A DNA stretch of 64,000 nucleotides from Gammaproteobacteria bacterium (GTDB lineage Bacteria > Pseudomonadota > Gammaproteobacteria > JACKNK01): NCBI GenBank assembly GCA_024234955.1, contig JACKNK010000001.1:806001-870000 (forward strand), in the 5' to 3' direction. Position numbers and translations under genes: made by a program. Numbering within the stretch: the stretch's first letter is position 1; each line of letters opens with the position of its first letter. The notes under the pieces are model-generated. The model was not told the DNA's origin, ran no database searches, and saw only the letters and a program-made list of their open reading frames with translations. Shown one piece after another: positions 33,285 to 42,887 of the stretch.

Positions 33285-35401
33285 ACCGCATTGTCACCAT
33301 CATTCCGAAAACTTGGCACCGGAAAATCATCCGCTTCAGCGCACATCGCTTCCATCCAGTGCTGGGCCGATTCCAATGATTGCCCTGCCGGCACGAAAGC
33401 TACCGCCAAAGTTGCACTCCGATCCTCACACTCGAACACCAGAACCTGATTACTCTGTTTCAGCCCGTAGCTTTCCGACACCCATCCTTGTTCCACGCGG
33501 ACCCGCCACGAACCCTTAGCGATCCATTGGATCCGATAAGTTCGAGAACCGTAATTCACATCCAGCGACTGTGCGCCGAGGTCTCCTACTCGCAGGGTCG
33601 GATCCAATTGATACGGGATAGTGAAACGATGCAGCGAACTCCCGGAAATGCGATCGAACACCAGCAGTCGATCCTGAAGTTTATCGAGCACCCAAGTTCG
33701 AATCGGAGTAACCGGGTCAGCCAAGCGGCAGAACCCGGAGTGTGATGCCTGCAAACGATCCAACTCAGGCCCGGTTTCAAAGTATCGAACTTGGGGAACT
33801 GCATCGTAATGGAGGTTCCAGAGATATGACGGATCGATGAACCGGTTCAATTCCTCGCCGTCCACAGTCGGCGTGCTATGAAATGCACTGCTGCGGAAGC
33901 GATTCCTCCACTCATACGACGCCGTATAGAGATATGCGCCACAGTCCGTTACCAGGCGCACCCCACCCAGAACCGCCTCAAAAGATAAACAATCATTATG
34001 GCCGTGCCCGCCTCGGCCCTTCAGTCCGATGGGGCCGCAATCAGCAAAGACGTGATTGTCACCGTGACCCAGTCCACCGAGGGAACGCATTACATAGCAA
34101 CCGCCATCCGGAAATGCCTGACTCGTCACTTCGTCATCAGGTTCAATCGATGCACTGGCCGCGTCCGGCCCCAGCAACCAGAACAATTCCTCGGATCCGT
34201 TATCGGGCACAACGCACCGTTGGGTAAACACATATTCAACCTGCGCTGCAAGGTAGCGATGATCATTCAGGTGCTGCCCACCAAATGGCAACACGCGAGC
34301 ATCATCCGCATCTCCCCACAGCGGAGCACGACCGTCCGGCTTGCTGTACGCCTTTATGAAACCCGCCATCGACAACAGCTTTCGTCGATATGAGGCATGA
34401 ACGTCCAAACCGTGCCTTAGGCGATAAAGTGCGGGAAGGAAAAACAATTCGAGCACCAGGCGGTGATACGCAGACGACATCTCGTAATCGATTCCATCCT
34501 CACAGACCTGAACATCCATCTCGTTCTCGAGAATCTGCCAACCTTGCTTAAGCCACCGGCGCGGCAAGCATCCTTCCCCGAAGAACAATCCGGAAAATAC
34601 CAGGCCGGCAGCGTCAGCCGTGTAGTGGTTGCCGTTGATGTCGGAACGCTCGATATGGCGATCCGTATAGTCACCATGTAGAAACAGACAAGTCAGGAAG
34701 CGCATACGGAACGACTGATCGCGCCACGCATCACTGTCCTTAAAGGCATGGAAAAGCCAGCCAAACACCACCACTCGCAAGGCGACTTCCATTGTGCAGG
34801 ACCAGTTCACCGAACCCGCATAAGGGTTCGCAAGCATCCAATCCTCGAGATATCCCTTTACCGCAGACGCGTATCGATCGTCAGGATCAAGAAGGTAAGC
34901 CTGACCGACTGGAATCAACCATTGCATCCGCGATAGCTCCCACGCCATTTTTACATCGCTAGGACGCTCTAGGTTGTTATATTCAATGTCATGCGCATAC
35001 TGGTTTGGCCAGCCGAACCCGGACTTATGATCACGATGCCAAGCGACCGGTTGATCGAGCACAAAAGGACCGGAACCAAGCAGATCGACTTCTCCTGCAA
35101 GCGCGCGTCGCGCCGCCTCCTGAATGCGCTGCGTCCCGCCAGGACAGTCAAGTTCGAAGCTAGTCAGAAATTCGGAGTCGAAACAGGCTGGAAAAGCACG
35201 ACCACCCAAACGCAGCCAAAGGGTATCGATATCGGGAGAAGAAAGATGCTGCAACAACCAGCGCTCGCCCCAACGGTGTGCACGACGCGGTGCCACATAA
35301 CGTTCGATCTGAGCCCGACTCTCGGACAACAGCCTCATCGCAACCACATGTGGCGGCTTGCGCAAGGCACGAAAAAGCTTGCCCCTGAAATCAGAGATCA
35401 T
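33281..35401 (-). CDS. Second heparinase II/III-like protein
   Basis: 706 residues, longer than the copy at 27.6 kb. Toroid half around residues 120-380 (NHYTADAAGLVFSGLFFGE, DIEYNNLERPSD), beta-sandwich half with RGGHGHNDCLSFEAV (His motif) and FRSSAFHSTPTVDGEE. No signal peptide. The two copies share motifs but are divergent, so they are likely to act on different substrates or sites. It is coupled by overlap to the GT4 gene. Confidence 0.82.
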   Translation of the reverse strand: MISDFRGKLFRALRKPPHVVAMRLLSESRAQIERYVAPRRAHRWGERWLLQHLSSPDIDTLWLRLGGRAFPACFDSEFLTSFELDCPGGTQRIQEAARRALAGEVDLLGSGPFVLDQPVAWHRDHKSGFGWPNQYAHDIEYNNLERPSDVKMAWELSRMQWLIPVGQAYLLDPDDRYASAVKGYLEDWMLANPYAGSVNWSCTMEVALRVVVFGWLFHAFKDSDAWRDQSFRMRFLTCLFLHGDYTDRHIERSDINGNHYTADAAGLVFSGLFFGEGCLPRRWLKQGWQILENEMDVQVCEDGIDYEMSSAYHRLVLELFFLPALYRLRHGLDVHASYRRKLLSMAGFIKAYSKPDGRAPLWGDADDARVLPFGGQHLNDHRYLAAQVEYVFTQRCVVPDNGSEELFWLLGPDAASASIEPDDEVTSQAFPDGGCYVMRSLGGLGHGDNHVFADCGPIGLKGRGGHGHNDCLSFEAVLGGVRLVTDCGAYLYTASYEWRNRFRSSAFHSTPTVDGEELNRFIDPSYLWNLHYDAVPQVRYFETGPELDRLQASHSGFCRLADPVTPIRTWVLDKLQDRLLVFDRISGSSLHRFTIPYQLDPTLRVGDLGAQSLDVNYGSRTYRIQWIAKGSWRVRVEQGWVSESYGLKQSNQVLVFECEDRSATLAVAFVPAGQSLESAQHWMEAMCAEADDFPVPSFRNDGDNAV

Positions 35402-35722
35402 GCCGGCAGTTCAACATCTGAAACCCGCCGGAATGGATACATGATTGGTATGTAAACCAGGCGCTTGGCGGGAGTTAGTCCATGACGACGCGAATCACTT
35501 GAAAACCCGGTGCCGCCAAACTTAACAACTATTGGAATCATATGAATCACCAAACGCCGAGGGCACGCAAATCGGACGGGAATGCGACAACGAACCACTC
35601 AACAGAAAAACGTACGGCAACCGCAAACCGACTTCACGACGACTGAATAGAACCGATGATCACCGAGGTATCAGAATCCTTCTCAGGACAAGCCGGAAGC
35701 AACTTCGCCGCTGACAAGCGAG
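35402..35722. other. 321-nt gap without a recognisable gene
   Basis: Only a short minus-strand frame (35398-35598) crosses this stretch. It matches nothing I know and overlaps the heparinase start. A promoter for the 35.4-26.4 kb genes would be expected here, but I see no convincing -35/-10 pair. From here to about 48 kb the DNA is visibly more AT-rich than before. Confidence 0.5.
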
Positions 35723-36601
35723 CTAGCCATCTTCGCCCAGGATTTTAAACAAATACTCTCCGTAACTGCTCTTACGAAGTGCTTGTGCCAACTCCTCGAG
35801 CTGATCAGCTGAAATAAACCCACGACGCCAGGCAATTTCCTCGGGGCAGGATATTTTCATATTCTGACGCTTTTCAACAGTTTCGATGAACGTTGCCGCC
35901 TCCAAAAGCGAGAGATGTGTACCAGCATCCAACCAAACCATGCCTCGACCCATTACTTTCACGTCCAACTGTTGCGCTTCTAGATATTTGCGATTTATAT
36001 CGCTAATCTCCAATTCACCTCTCGCTGATGGCCTAATTTGCTTTGCAATATCCACGACATTGTTGTCATAAATATAAAGCCCCGTAATCGCATAATTAGA
36101 CTTAGGGAACTTGGGCTTCTCTTCAATACTCAAGATTACGCGATCGCGATTGAATTCAACTACACCATACCGTTCAGGATCAGACACTTTATACGCAAAA
36201 ACAGTCGCGCCTGACTCTTGACTTACAGCATCGGAAAGCATCGTCTGTAGCGAATTCCCGAAAAAGATATTATCTCCAAGAATTAGCGTACAAGCGCTAT
36301 TACCGATAAATTGCTCTCCTAGGATGAAAGCCTGAGCCAACCCATCAGGAGTTGGCTGAGCCGTATAAGTAAAACTCATACCCCACTGATTGCCATCTCC
36401 AAGCAGTTGCTGAAACCGCACCATCTCATCTGGAGTCGTGATGATAAGAATATCCCGAATATTAGCCAGCATTAATGTAGTGAGCGGATAATAAATCATT
36501 GGCTTGTCGTAGACAGGCAGCAACTGCTTTGACACAACTTGTGTAACGGGATGAAGTCGGGTGCCAGCCCCGCCAGCAAGGACAATACCTTTCATATTCA
36601 A
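35723..36601 (-). CDS. rfbA: Glucose-1-phosphate thymidylyltransferase
   Basis: 292-residue RmlA: dTTP + glucose-1-phosphate to dTDP-glucose. Visible: MKGIVLAGGAGTRLHPVT, YDKPMIYYPL, LILGDNIFFGNSLQ and WLDAGTHLSLLEA. Full length. It is 8 nt downstream of rfbB. rmlC and rmlD are not in the window, so the pathway may stop at the 4-keto-6-deoxy sugar and branch to an amino sugar through the DegT aminotransferase at 46.8 kb. Confidence 0.96.
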   Translation of the reverse strand: MNMKGIVLAGGAGTRLHPVTQVVSKQLLPVYDKPMIYYPLTTLMLANIRDILIITTPDEMVRFQQLLGDGNQWGMSFTYTAQPTPDGLAQAFILGEQFIGNSACTLILGDNIFFGNSLQTMLSDAVSQESGATVFAYKVSDPERYGVVEFNRDRVILSIEEKPKFPKSNYAITGLYIYDNNVVDIAKQIRPSARGELEISDINRKYLEAQQLDVKVMGRGMVWLDAGTHLSLLEAATFIETVEKRQNMKISCPEEIAWRRGFISADQLEELAQALRKSSYGEYLFKILGEDG

Positions 36602-36609
36602 CCTCCCGT

Positions 36610-37671
36610 CTATTCCGAATTGTTCAGCCCAAGCCGTTGCCGTTGATATTTATCAGCCTGAACGGCCACACACCAGTCACGATTGTCAAGATACCATTCA
36701 ACCGTCATGCGCAAACCACTTTCGAATGTCTGAGATGGTCGCCAGCCGAGCTTCGAATTAATTTTATTTGGGTCAATCGCATAGCGATGGTCATGACCTG
36801 GCCGATCTGCGACAAGGTGGATCAACTCTCGATAACTAGCTAGTGCTGAAGCTGGTTTCAACTCGTCAAGGATGTCGCACAACGCGTGGACAACTTGTAA
36901 ATTCGTCCTCTCGTTATGACCCCCAACATTATAAGTCTCACCTGGAACACCCTCCTCCAGCGCCAACAATAGAGCGGACACATGATCGTTTACGTAGAGC
37001 CAATCACGCACATTACTACCGGTGCCATAAACAGGTAGAGGCTTTTGCTCCAGCGCATTTAAAATCATCAAAGGGATCAACTTTTCCGGGAATTGGTATT
37101 CCCCATAATTATTAGAACAATTGGTAATAATCACCGGCAACCCATAAGTATGCCACCAGCTTCTGACAAGATGATCAGATGACGCCTTACTGGCCGCATA
37201 CGGCGAACGAGGACTGTAAGGAGTATCTTCCCTGAAATACCCGGTTTCACCGAGACTGCCAAACACCTCGTCGGTAGACACATGAAGAAAGCGAAAATCC
37301 CGACCTCGATCAGATGAAAGCGTCTTCCAATACTTGCGCGCCGCCTCAAGAAGCGAAAACGTTCCAAGTATATTTGTATTAATAAAGGAATACGGATCAT
37401 CTATCGAGCGATCAACATGTGACTCGGCTGCCAAGTGAATAACAGCCCTCGGGGAATAAGTAGAAAAAACACGCTCGACTTCCCGTCGGTCATTAATATC
37501 AACGTGCTCAAATATATGTCGGGAACTATGCCGAGCATCGCCGATGGCTGACAAGTTGCCCGCATATGTCAATTTGTCGACGGTAACGATCGGTTCATCG
37601 GAATTAGCGATCAAGCTTCGCACAACCGCCGAACCGATGAATCCAGCACCCCCGGTCACGAGAATAGTCAT
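36610..37671 (-). CDS. rfbB: dTDP-glucose 4,6-dehydratase
   Basis: 353-residue RmlB (extended SDR): dTDP-glucose to dTDP-4-keto-6-deoxyglucose. Visible: TGGAGFIGSAVVR for NAD, STDEVFGSLG with the active-site Thr-Asp-Glu, YAASKASSDH (YxxxK), and NYGEYQFPEKLIPL. First gene of a two-gene unit with rfbA. Confidence 0.96.
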   Translation of the reverse strand: MTILVTGGAGFIGSAVVRSLIANSDEPIVTVDKLTYAGNLSAIGDARHSSRHIFEHVDINDRREVERVFSTYSPRAVIHLAAESHVDRSIDDPYSFINTNILGTFSLLEAARKYWKTLSSDRGRDFRFLHVSTDEVFGSLGETGYFREDTPYSPRSPYAASKASSDHLVRSWWHTYGLPVIITNCSNNYGEYQFPEKLIPLMILNALEQKPLPVYGTGSNVRDWLYVNDHVSALLLALEEGVPGETYNVGGHNERTNLQVVHALCDILDELKPASALASYRELIHLVADRPGHDHRYAIDPNKINSKLGWRPSQTFESGLRMTVEWYLDNRDWCVAVQADKYQRQRLGLNNSE

Positions 37672-37865
37672 TTGGTTCCCATATATTTTTCAGTAAAACA
37701 AAGCGCCGAACGATATACCAAATAGATATTTTCTAACAGTTACCTGACAATACTACCCCCTGCGTCAGGATAGTTGTCGCCTCCTCTCGAGGAGTTCTCT
37801 TAGAGTTGGGGGCACAACATAAGCCGGGAGAACATCCCCGTCTCGATCCTGAAGAGGTGACACCG

Positions 37866-38060
37866 GTGAGTCGATATCCGAGCGAGCGTAAGGAAGCCGT
37901 CCTGCGCAAAATGCTTGCGCCCCACAACACGACGATCAAAGAACTCTCGCAAGAGGAAGCCATCTCTGATGCCGACCTTGTACAACTGGCGCAAACAGGC
38001 CCGTGCTGAGGGCCGCGTCATGCACTGTAAAGCCCCCTGTTTTAGTGCCAGCCTGAATTA
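37866..38060 (+). pseudogene. Transposase OrfA fragment (frameshifted IS remnant)
   Basis: GTG at 37866 opens SRYPSERKEAVLRKMLAP, then TIKELSQEEAISDA, the N-terminal helix-turn-helix of IS3-like transposase OrfA. One extra base near 37973 breaks the frame; in the next frame the expected TLYNWRKQARAEGRVM follows, then similarity ends. A stem TTATAGAG/CTCTATAA lies at 38107-38133. The remainder of 37672-38156 shows no gene. The remnant separates rfbB from the next module. Confidence 0.75.
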
Positions 38061-38156
38061 GAGGCCTCCGATTGAAAACGGACGCGGTATTCACGCAGGC
38101 CGGACCTTATAGAGTGTCGCAGTCGCTCTATAAAGTTTCCAAATCAGACAATCGGC

Positions 38157-40652
38157 CTATTTTTCGCGATGCTTACCCCAACCAAATCGACTAATATAAA
38201 GCTTTGTGGTCAAGTCAGCTTGATCGTTTTGAGATACAACAACTTGATAATCACCCGGTTCGGGTTTAATTGCGATCACAAAGGGACCTTTTCGATTCAC
38301 GCTCTGTATTTGTTGCCACGCTTGAGCGCGATTGAGGAGACCAATCGCGATTCCCCCAGCCTCCAGCTCCCCTTCGACAATCAAAATTGAGTCTGCATCA
38401 GCAGTATAGAACTCACCCACTGAGAGATATACGTACGGCCGATCAGTGACTCCTTCGAATATCATGCGACCATCATCAGTACGGGTAATCGAAACACCAG
38501 GATATTCATACACAGGCTTGTCAAATACCACCGATCGCAATGTTGGCGTGATTTCCGCGAGGTCAAAAAGCCCGAATAGATAGTCTCCTGGATTGACTAA
38601 TAACAGCTTTGAATTCGCACTTGACGAAAAACCTTTCTGATACAGGCCAATATCGCCCCAACTTTTTGCCCTGACCGATGTAATCCACAAAGGAGATTGT
38701 GGGACCGATAGGTACACATCCACATGATCAACGCACCGCAAAAGCGATTCATTAAGTTCCAGCGAATCGGGAACCGTATAATTTTCTTTAAAAAAAAGCG
38801 GAATATGCGCCTTAAGAACATCCCCCGCCACCAACGGGAATTTTGCCAAATCAATCGGCTGATCAAATCGATAGGCGGGTGATTCTGCCGCATAGGTTAC
38901 ACGACCAATCCCATCCTGAAAAAAATAATCACAGCTAACCCCAGCGATTTCAAGATCAAGCATGGTTGCTATGCTTACCGGACCCTTACCGTCGCCATCC
39001 TCTTTAATTTGCAGAAAGAGCCGCTCATAAACCTGTCCAATATCGAGGATATATGGTCCTAGCTTACCCCCAGGAAAATTTCCAATGTGCAGGCGCCCAT
39101 GATCAGAGTCGTAAGACGAGAACAGCCTCTGTGCCTGGCCTATCTGGATAGTAATTAGTATCCAATAAACCAAAAGAAGAGACATGCCGATGCCACTCAG
39201 AACAACGACTCTGACACCAATTACTTTAAAAAAACCCATGTCGAGGTTTCTTATCGAAGACGTCGAATCAAAACCATTTTTGACCAAACAGGACACCAAA
39301 CGGATCAACACTGCAATCGCAGCCACCGGCAAAATATTAAGATGAAAAAAATGCCTGATATGAAACTGAATTGCCGGGTATCCAGCAAGATACAGCACTA
39401 AGAAGATTACAAAAATACCTAACGATGGACGCACAAGAAATATCAGAAACAGGGACAACGAAACGATCGATAGTGCCTGTGGAAAAGGGTGTAATACGAT
39501 TGCTGCCGATGCAGCGCCGCGCGTCACCATATCGGCTGGGAATGTTGCGAGAATATTTTTATATATATCACCTGAGACCAGATCATAATCGGCGCTACAG
39601 TAGCCGATAGAGTCAAGCCCAAAGTTGCGATATCCATGAGACTCAACCAGCGCATGCACAAGCATGTCGTTGAACTGGCTGATCCAGTCATATGAACCGA
39701 CAGAAATGCCAAGACTATCGGAGAACACCTTGGCTAGGCCGAGCAGCGGAAAATGGAAGGTACAACTGCCATTCATTTGCGCCGAATCGACCATCGGCCA
39801 TGCCACGAGAAAAAAGGATCCAAGAAATATGGCTGCCAAGCCAAGATTGTTTATAAATCTTGAATCTGCTGTACGTTCAACAAGAAAAACAATTCCCACC
39901 AGTACCGGCAGCAACATGACCAAAATGTCCGGACGAAACCCGTACCCAATTCCTAATATCAGCCCTTGTAACACAACAGCCAGTAATTGACGCTTATACC
40001 CTCGCGAATCAATCACCTGCCATAAAATCAGAGCCACTGACGCGATAATAAACGGGGCCTTGGAAAAATCTCGCATGTACGCGAGGTACTCATAATACGG
40101 ATGCAGGAACGACAACCACTCAAACGACAAGGCATAGACGAAAAACAAGACAGATACTGCAGCGAACACGACGCCGCCAGCGACACGCAACAGGCCATAA
40201 ATACCAAGGGCAGTAAGTGCAAACAACATTGCTGGCAAGGCATCTAGCGTGGCCCAACTGACGTTCCCAGCGAACCACCAGACTGCGGCGGCGGAGGCGA
40301 GCATATAAAACCACGCTTGCTGGCTTTTAGGCTGGGTAACAGCCAAACCATCCTCAAGACTCTGACAATCAAAAGAAAGCGAAGTCTCGCGTAGAAATTC
40401 TCCCAAGGGATCGCCCCCAACGGGTTCAAGATCCTCCCGTACGACAAAACCTTTACCACAGGCGAGCATGACGGCCGGCTCAAAGCTAATCTGGTAGAAA
40501 AACTGATGCCCACCATTCAATCGGAAATCAGCCAGGTAATTGAGTGCGTTATTGAATGACGTTACCGCAAGCACGCAAACAAATATAAATTCGGCGAACA
40601 CCTTTAGGCGCAGATTGATACCGAACCGATGTTGTATTCCTAGCCAATTCAT
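38157..40652 (-). CDS. Large polytopic membrane protein, possible GT-C-type glycosyltransferase
   Basis: 831 residues. An N-terminal helix (residues ~18-38) is followed by a soluble loop containing two Cys (ACGKGFVV and FDCQSL), then about ten membrane helices from ~110 to ~520, and a C-terminal soluble domain of ~300 residues that would face the periplasm. This layout resembles GT-C enzymes using polyprenyl-phosphate sugars (membrane bundle plus periplasmic C-terminal domain), but I do not recognise the family, and the diagnostic acidic motif in the first loop is not certain. Context with GtrA and a GtrB-like gene next door supports a GtrC-like role. Alternative: a polymer- or lipid-modifying membrane protein. 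Confidence 0.55.
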   Translation of the reverse strand: MNWLGIQHRFGINLRLKVFAEFIFVCVLAVTSFNNALNYLADFRLNGGHQFFYQISFEPAVMLACGKGFVVREDLEPVGGDPLGEFLRETSLSFDCQSLEDGLAVTQPKSQQAWFYMLASAAAVWWFAGNVSWATLDALPAMLFALTALGIYGLLRVAGGVVFAAVSVLFFVYALSFEWLSFLHPYYEYLAYMRDFSKAPFIIASVALILWQVIDSRGYKRQLLAVVLQGLILGIGYGFRPDILVMLLPVLVGIVFLVERTADSRFINNLGLAAIFLGSFFLVAWPMVDSAQMNGSCTFHFPLLGLAKVFSDSLGISVGSYDWISQFNDMLVHALVESHGYRNFGLDSIGYCSADYDLVSGDIYKNILATFPADMVTRGAASAAIVLHPFPQALSIVSLSLFLIFLVRPSLGIFVIFLVLYLAGYPAIQFHIRHFFHLNILPVAAIAVLIRLVSCLVKNGFDSTSSIRNLDMGFFKVIGVRVVVLSGIGMSLLLVYWILITIQIGQAQRLFSSYDSDHGRLHIGNFPGGKLGPYILDIGQVYERLFLQIKEDGDGKGPVSIATMLDLEIAGVSCDYFFQDGIGRVTYAAESPAYRFDQPIDLAKFPLVAGDVLKAHIPLFFKENYTVPDSLELNESLLRCVDHVDVYLSVPQSPLWITSVRAKSWGDIGLYQKGFSSSANSKLLLVNPGDYLFGLFDLAEITPTLRSVVFDKPVYEYPGVSITRTDDGRMIFEGVTDRPYVYLSVGEFYTADADSILIVEGELEAGGIAIGLLNRAQAWQQIQSVNRKGPFVIAIKPEPGDYQVVVSQNDQADLTTKLYISRFGWGKHREK

Positions 40653-40710
40653 GGAGAGCCCTTAGTTTGAATCGTTACAATTCATCGAAATCTCTCAAAT
40701 CTGTCTACTT

Positions 40711-41103
40711 TCAGGCAATTGGTGGCCGCAATGACCAAAGCTTGGCAGAGTAGTAGTTCAGAACAACAACCAAAGGGATGAGGATCACCTGAGTTATGAA
40801 AGGAGGATAGCCTTTACTGCCCACAAGATATTCAAGTAGCCCCATATTCATAGCAACGACCAGCAGGCCCGAGGTTGCATACTTCAGGAAATAACTTTTG
40901 AAGATGAGCGCATCGGTGGTTTTAAAAACCCAAAGATAATTTAAAACATAGGTAAAAAAAACGCCTACAACCCAAGCCATCCCCAGCGCGACGTTGTAGT
41001 GAATCGAAAACATCTCAAGCAGCACATAAAAAACTATAAATGTAAGAATAAAATTCAACGCACCTACAGTTACAAACCTAACAAACTGGGTCACCGCGAT
41101 CAT
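40711..41103 (-). CDS. GtrA family membrane protein
   Basis: 130 residues with four membrane helices. It opens FVRFVTVGALNFILTFIVFY and has the family's NYLWVFK motif near residue 57. GtrA proteins are proposed to flip polyprenyl-phosphate-linked sugars. It lies between a large GT-C-like gene and a GtrB-like gene. Confidence 0.88.
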   Translation of the reverse strand: MIAVTQFVRFVTVGALNFILTFIVFYVLLEMFSIHYNVALGMAWVVGVFFTYVLNYLWVFKTTDALIFKSYFLKYATSGLLVVAMNMGLLEYLVGSKGYPPFITQVILIPLVVVLNYYSAKLWSLRPPIA

Positions 41104-41106
41104 CTC

Positions 41107-41970
41107 CTAGCCTGTTTGGCGAGCTTTGTAACCGGCAGAAGACTTCCGTGCGATTGCAAAGAGCGTTCCCCCGAAAGGCAAAGACAACCCAATTGAAATC
41201 ATAAGCTCATCGACGCGCATTATCTTGTCAAACACAAAATTGATAAGAGGATGAAACTCCACCCGTTCCTGAAGCGCATCGTCAGCAGCTTCTATCGGAG
41301 CCTCTTTTGAGCGATCCATCAAGCGTGCAAGTAACATCAAAGGGAACAACATAAATACAAACGACCCAACGTATGTAACTTCGAACCCCGCCGCCGACAA
41401 TTTACCTACAAGGTCCTTGCGTGAATACCTACGCTTATGTTTAACGATTTCGTCGAGACGACTCCATAGTATCTGATGCTGAGGCACACTGATAACGAAG
41501 AAGCCGTCATCATTTAACATCTCATAAACATTTCGGATAGCCGTGACATCGTCATCAATATGCTCAAAGACATCAAATGAAGCAATTATGTCGAATCCAT
41601 CACCGATTATCCCTTGAGTGACGTCATATTGTACGAAATCTATGTTCGGATGATTATTTCGTGCGTACCTCAAACCCCCAATATAAACCTCTGAAGCCGT
41701 TGCTTTGAGTGCTACATCTTCCACGAGTTCCCCAACAAAGTTACCCGTACCACATCCTATCTCCAGGAAGCGGGGAATTTGTCCAAAATTGTTATGGCGA
41801 CTAATCAACTGTTTGAAAAGCCGGTTTCTAGACCGGACCCAAAAACTGCTTCGCACCGCTTCTTCCGTCTTCGCGAACCCTTCTTCCGGATAATCATCGT
41901 ACGCCTCAGCAACATTGGGACTGTAACAGCGAATATCATCAATGACAGTCGGCACCAATACTCGCGTCAT
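41107..41970 (-). CDS. Class I SAM-dependent methyltransferase
   Basis: 287 residues. SAM motif I is FLEIGCGTGNFVGEL near residue 72, followed by DIIASFDVFEHIDD and FFVISVPQHQILWSRLDE, the Methyltransf_11/23 pattern. A hydrophobic stretch (FVFMLFPLMLLARL) near residue 205 may associate it with the membrane. Substrate unknown, presumably a sugar or lipid-linked glycan. ATGA overlap with the glycosyltransferase upstream, and 3 nt from GtrA. Confidence 0.83.
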   Translation of the reverse strand: MTRVLVPTVIDDIRCYSPNVAEAYDDYPEEGFAKTEEAVRSSFWVRSRNRLFKQLISRHNNFGQIPRFLEIGCGTGNFVGELVEDVALKATASEVYIGGLRYARNNHPNIDFVQYDVTQGIIGDGFDIIASFDVFEHIDDDVTAIRNVYEMLNDDGFFVISVPQHQILWSRLDEIVKHKRRYSRKDLVGKLSAAGFEVTYVGSFVFMLFPLMLLARLMDRSKEAPIEAADDALQERVEFHPLINFVFDKIMRVDELMISIGLSLPFGGTLFAIARKSSAGYKARQTG

Positions 41971-42887
41971 AGCTGCTTCTCCCGGACGACATAATTCGGC
42001 CGCTTCCGCACTTCTTCGTTAATACGCCATATATATTCGCCAATTATGCCGAGCATCAGCATCAATATGCCCCCAATTATAAGTACCACGACCATCAGGG
42101 GCGCCCAACCTTCAAATGGAGTCCCCCCGTACAGCCAGCTTATGACTACGGTAATGCTATAAAGCACTCCCAACGCAGATGTCACAACGCCAAGTAAAGA
42201 GATAAATCTAATTGGCAGATAAGACGCATCTAATACCGCATCTAGGAAGTTTTTCAGCTTCTTTCCGAAGTTGTATTGCGAACGACCAACCCGCCTAGCT
42301 TCGCGCTCATACGGAATAAATACACTTTTGTAGCCCGTCCACAGAAGATCGCCTTGGAAATACCTATGACGGACATCAATGGAATTAAATTCATCCATGG
42401 CTTTTCTATCAATGAGAACGTAATCGAATCCACCAGGAGGTATTTCCGGATGAGACATCCGCAACACCCCGTACGCCAATCTTGAAAACAGTTTGGCTTG
42501 AAAACTATCAGACCGAGATTCTCGATAGCAAATAACAATTTCTGCACCCTCCTTCCATCTCTCAACCATAGTTGGGACGAGAGAAATCGGATCCTGGAGA
42601 TCCGCCGAAACATTTATAACCGCATCACCTGTCGCATGCTCGAAGCCGGCCAGCATCGCAGACATCTGCCCAAAATTGCGCGTGAATGACAAGTATTTCA
42701 CCCGAACATCTTGGGCACTAACCAGCTTGATTTCCGCGAATGAATCATCTTTTGACCCGTCATTCACAAACAAAATTTCGAATTCATGATCCGGTAGCTG
42801 CGCAGTGAAGACGTCCCTGATTCGTTCGTATGTCGGTAAAATGGAACCGGAATTGTTATAGACGGCGATAGTAAATGAAATTTTCAC
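41967..42887 (-). CDS. GT2 glycosyltransferase, GtrB/DPM1-like, with two C-terminal membrane helices
   Basis: 306 residues. GT-A fold: FTIAVYNNSGSILPTYERI, FVNDGSKDDS, NFGQMSAMLAGFEHATGD, SADLQDP (the DxD-like metal site), then two membrane helices at ~232-252 and ~267-287. This is the architecture of enzymes that make polyprenyl-phosphate glucose or similar. Together with GtrA it suggests a lipid-linked donor sugar used outside the cytoplasm. Confidence 0.88.
   Translation of the reverse strand: MKISFTIAVYNNSGSILPTYERIRDVFTAQLPDHEFEILFVNDGSKDDSFAEIKLVSAQDVRVKYLSFTRNFGQMSAMLAGFEHATGDAVINVSADLQDPISLVPTMVERWKEGAEIVICYRESRSDSFQAKLFSRLAYGVLRMSHPEIPPGGFDYVLIDRKAMDEFNSIDVRHRYFQGDLLWTGYKSVFIPYEREARRVGRSQYNFGKKLKNFLDAVLDASYLPIRFISLLGVVTSALGVLYSITVVISWLYGGTPFEGWAPLMVVVLIIGGILMLMLGIIGEYIWRINEEVRKRPNYVVREKQL

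Noticed and set aside
35398..35598. 66-codon minus-strand frame before the second heparinase gene
   Set aside because: It overlaps the gene start, has no recognisable motif and no good ribosome binding site.
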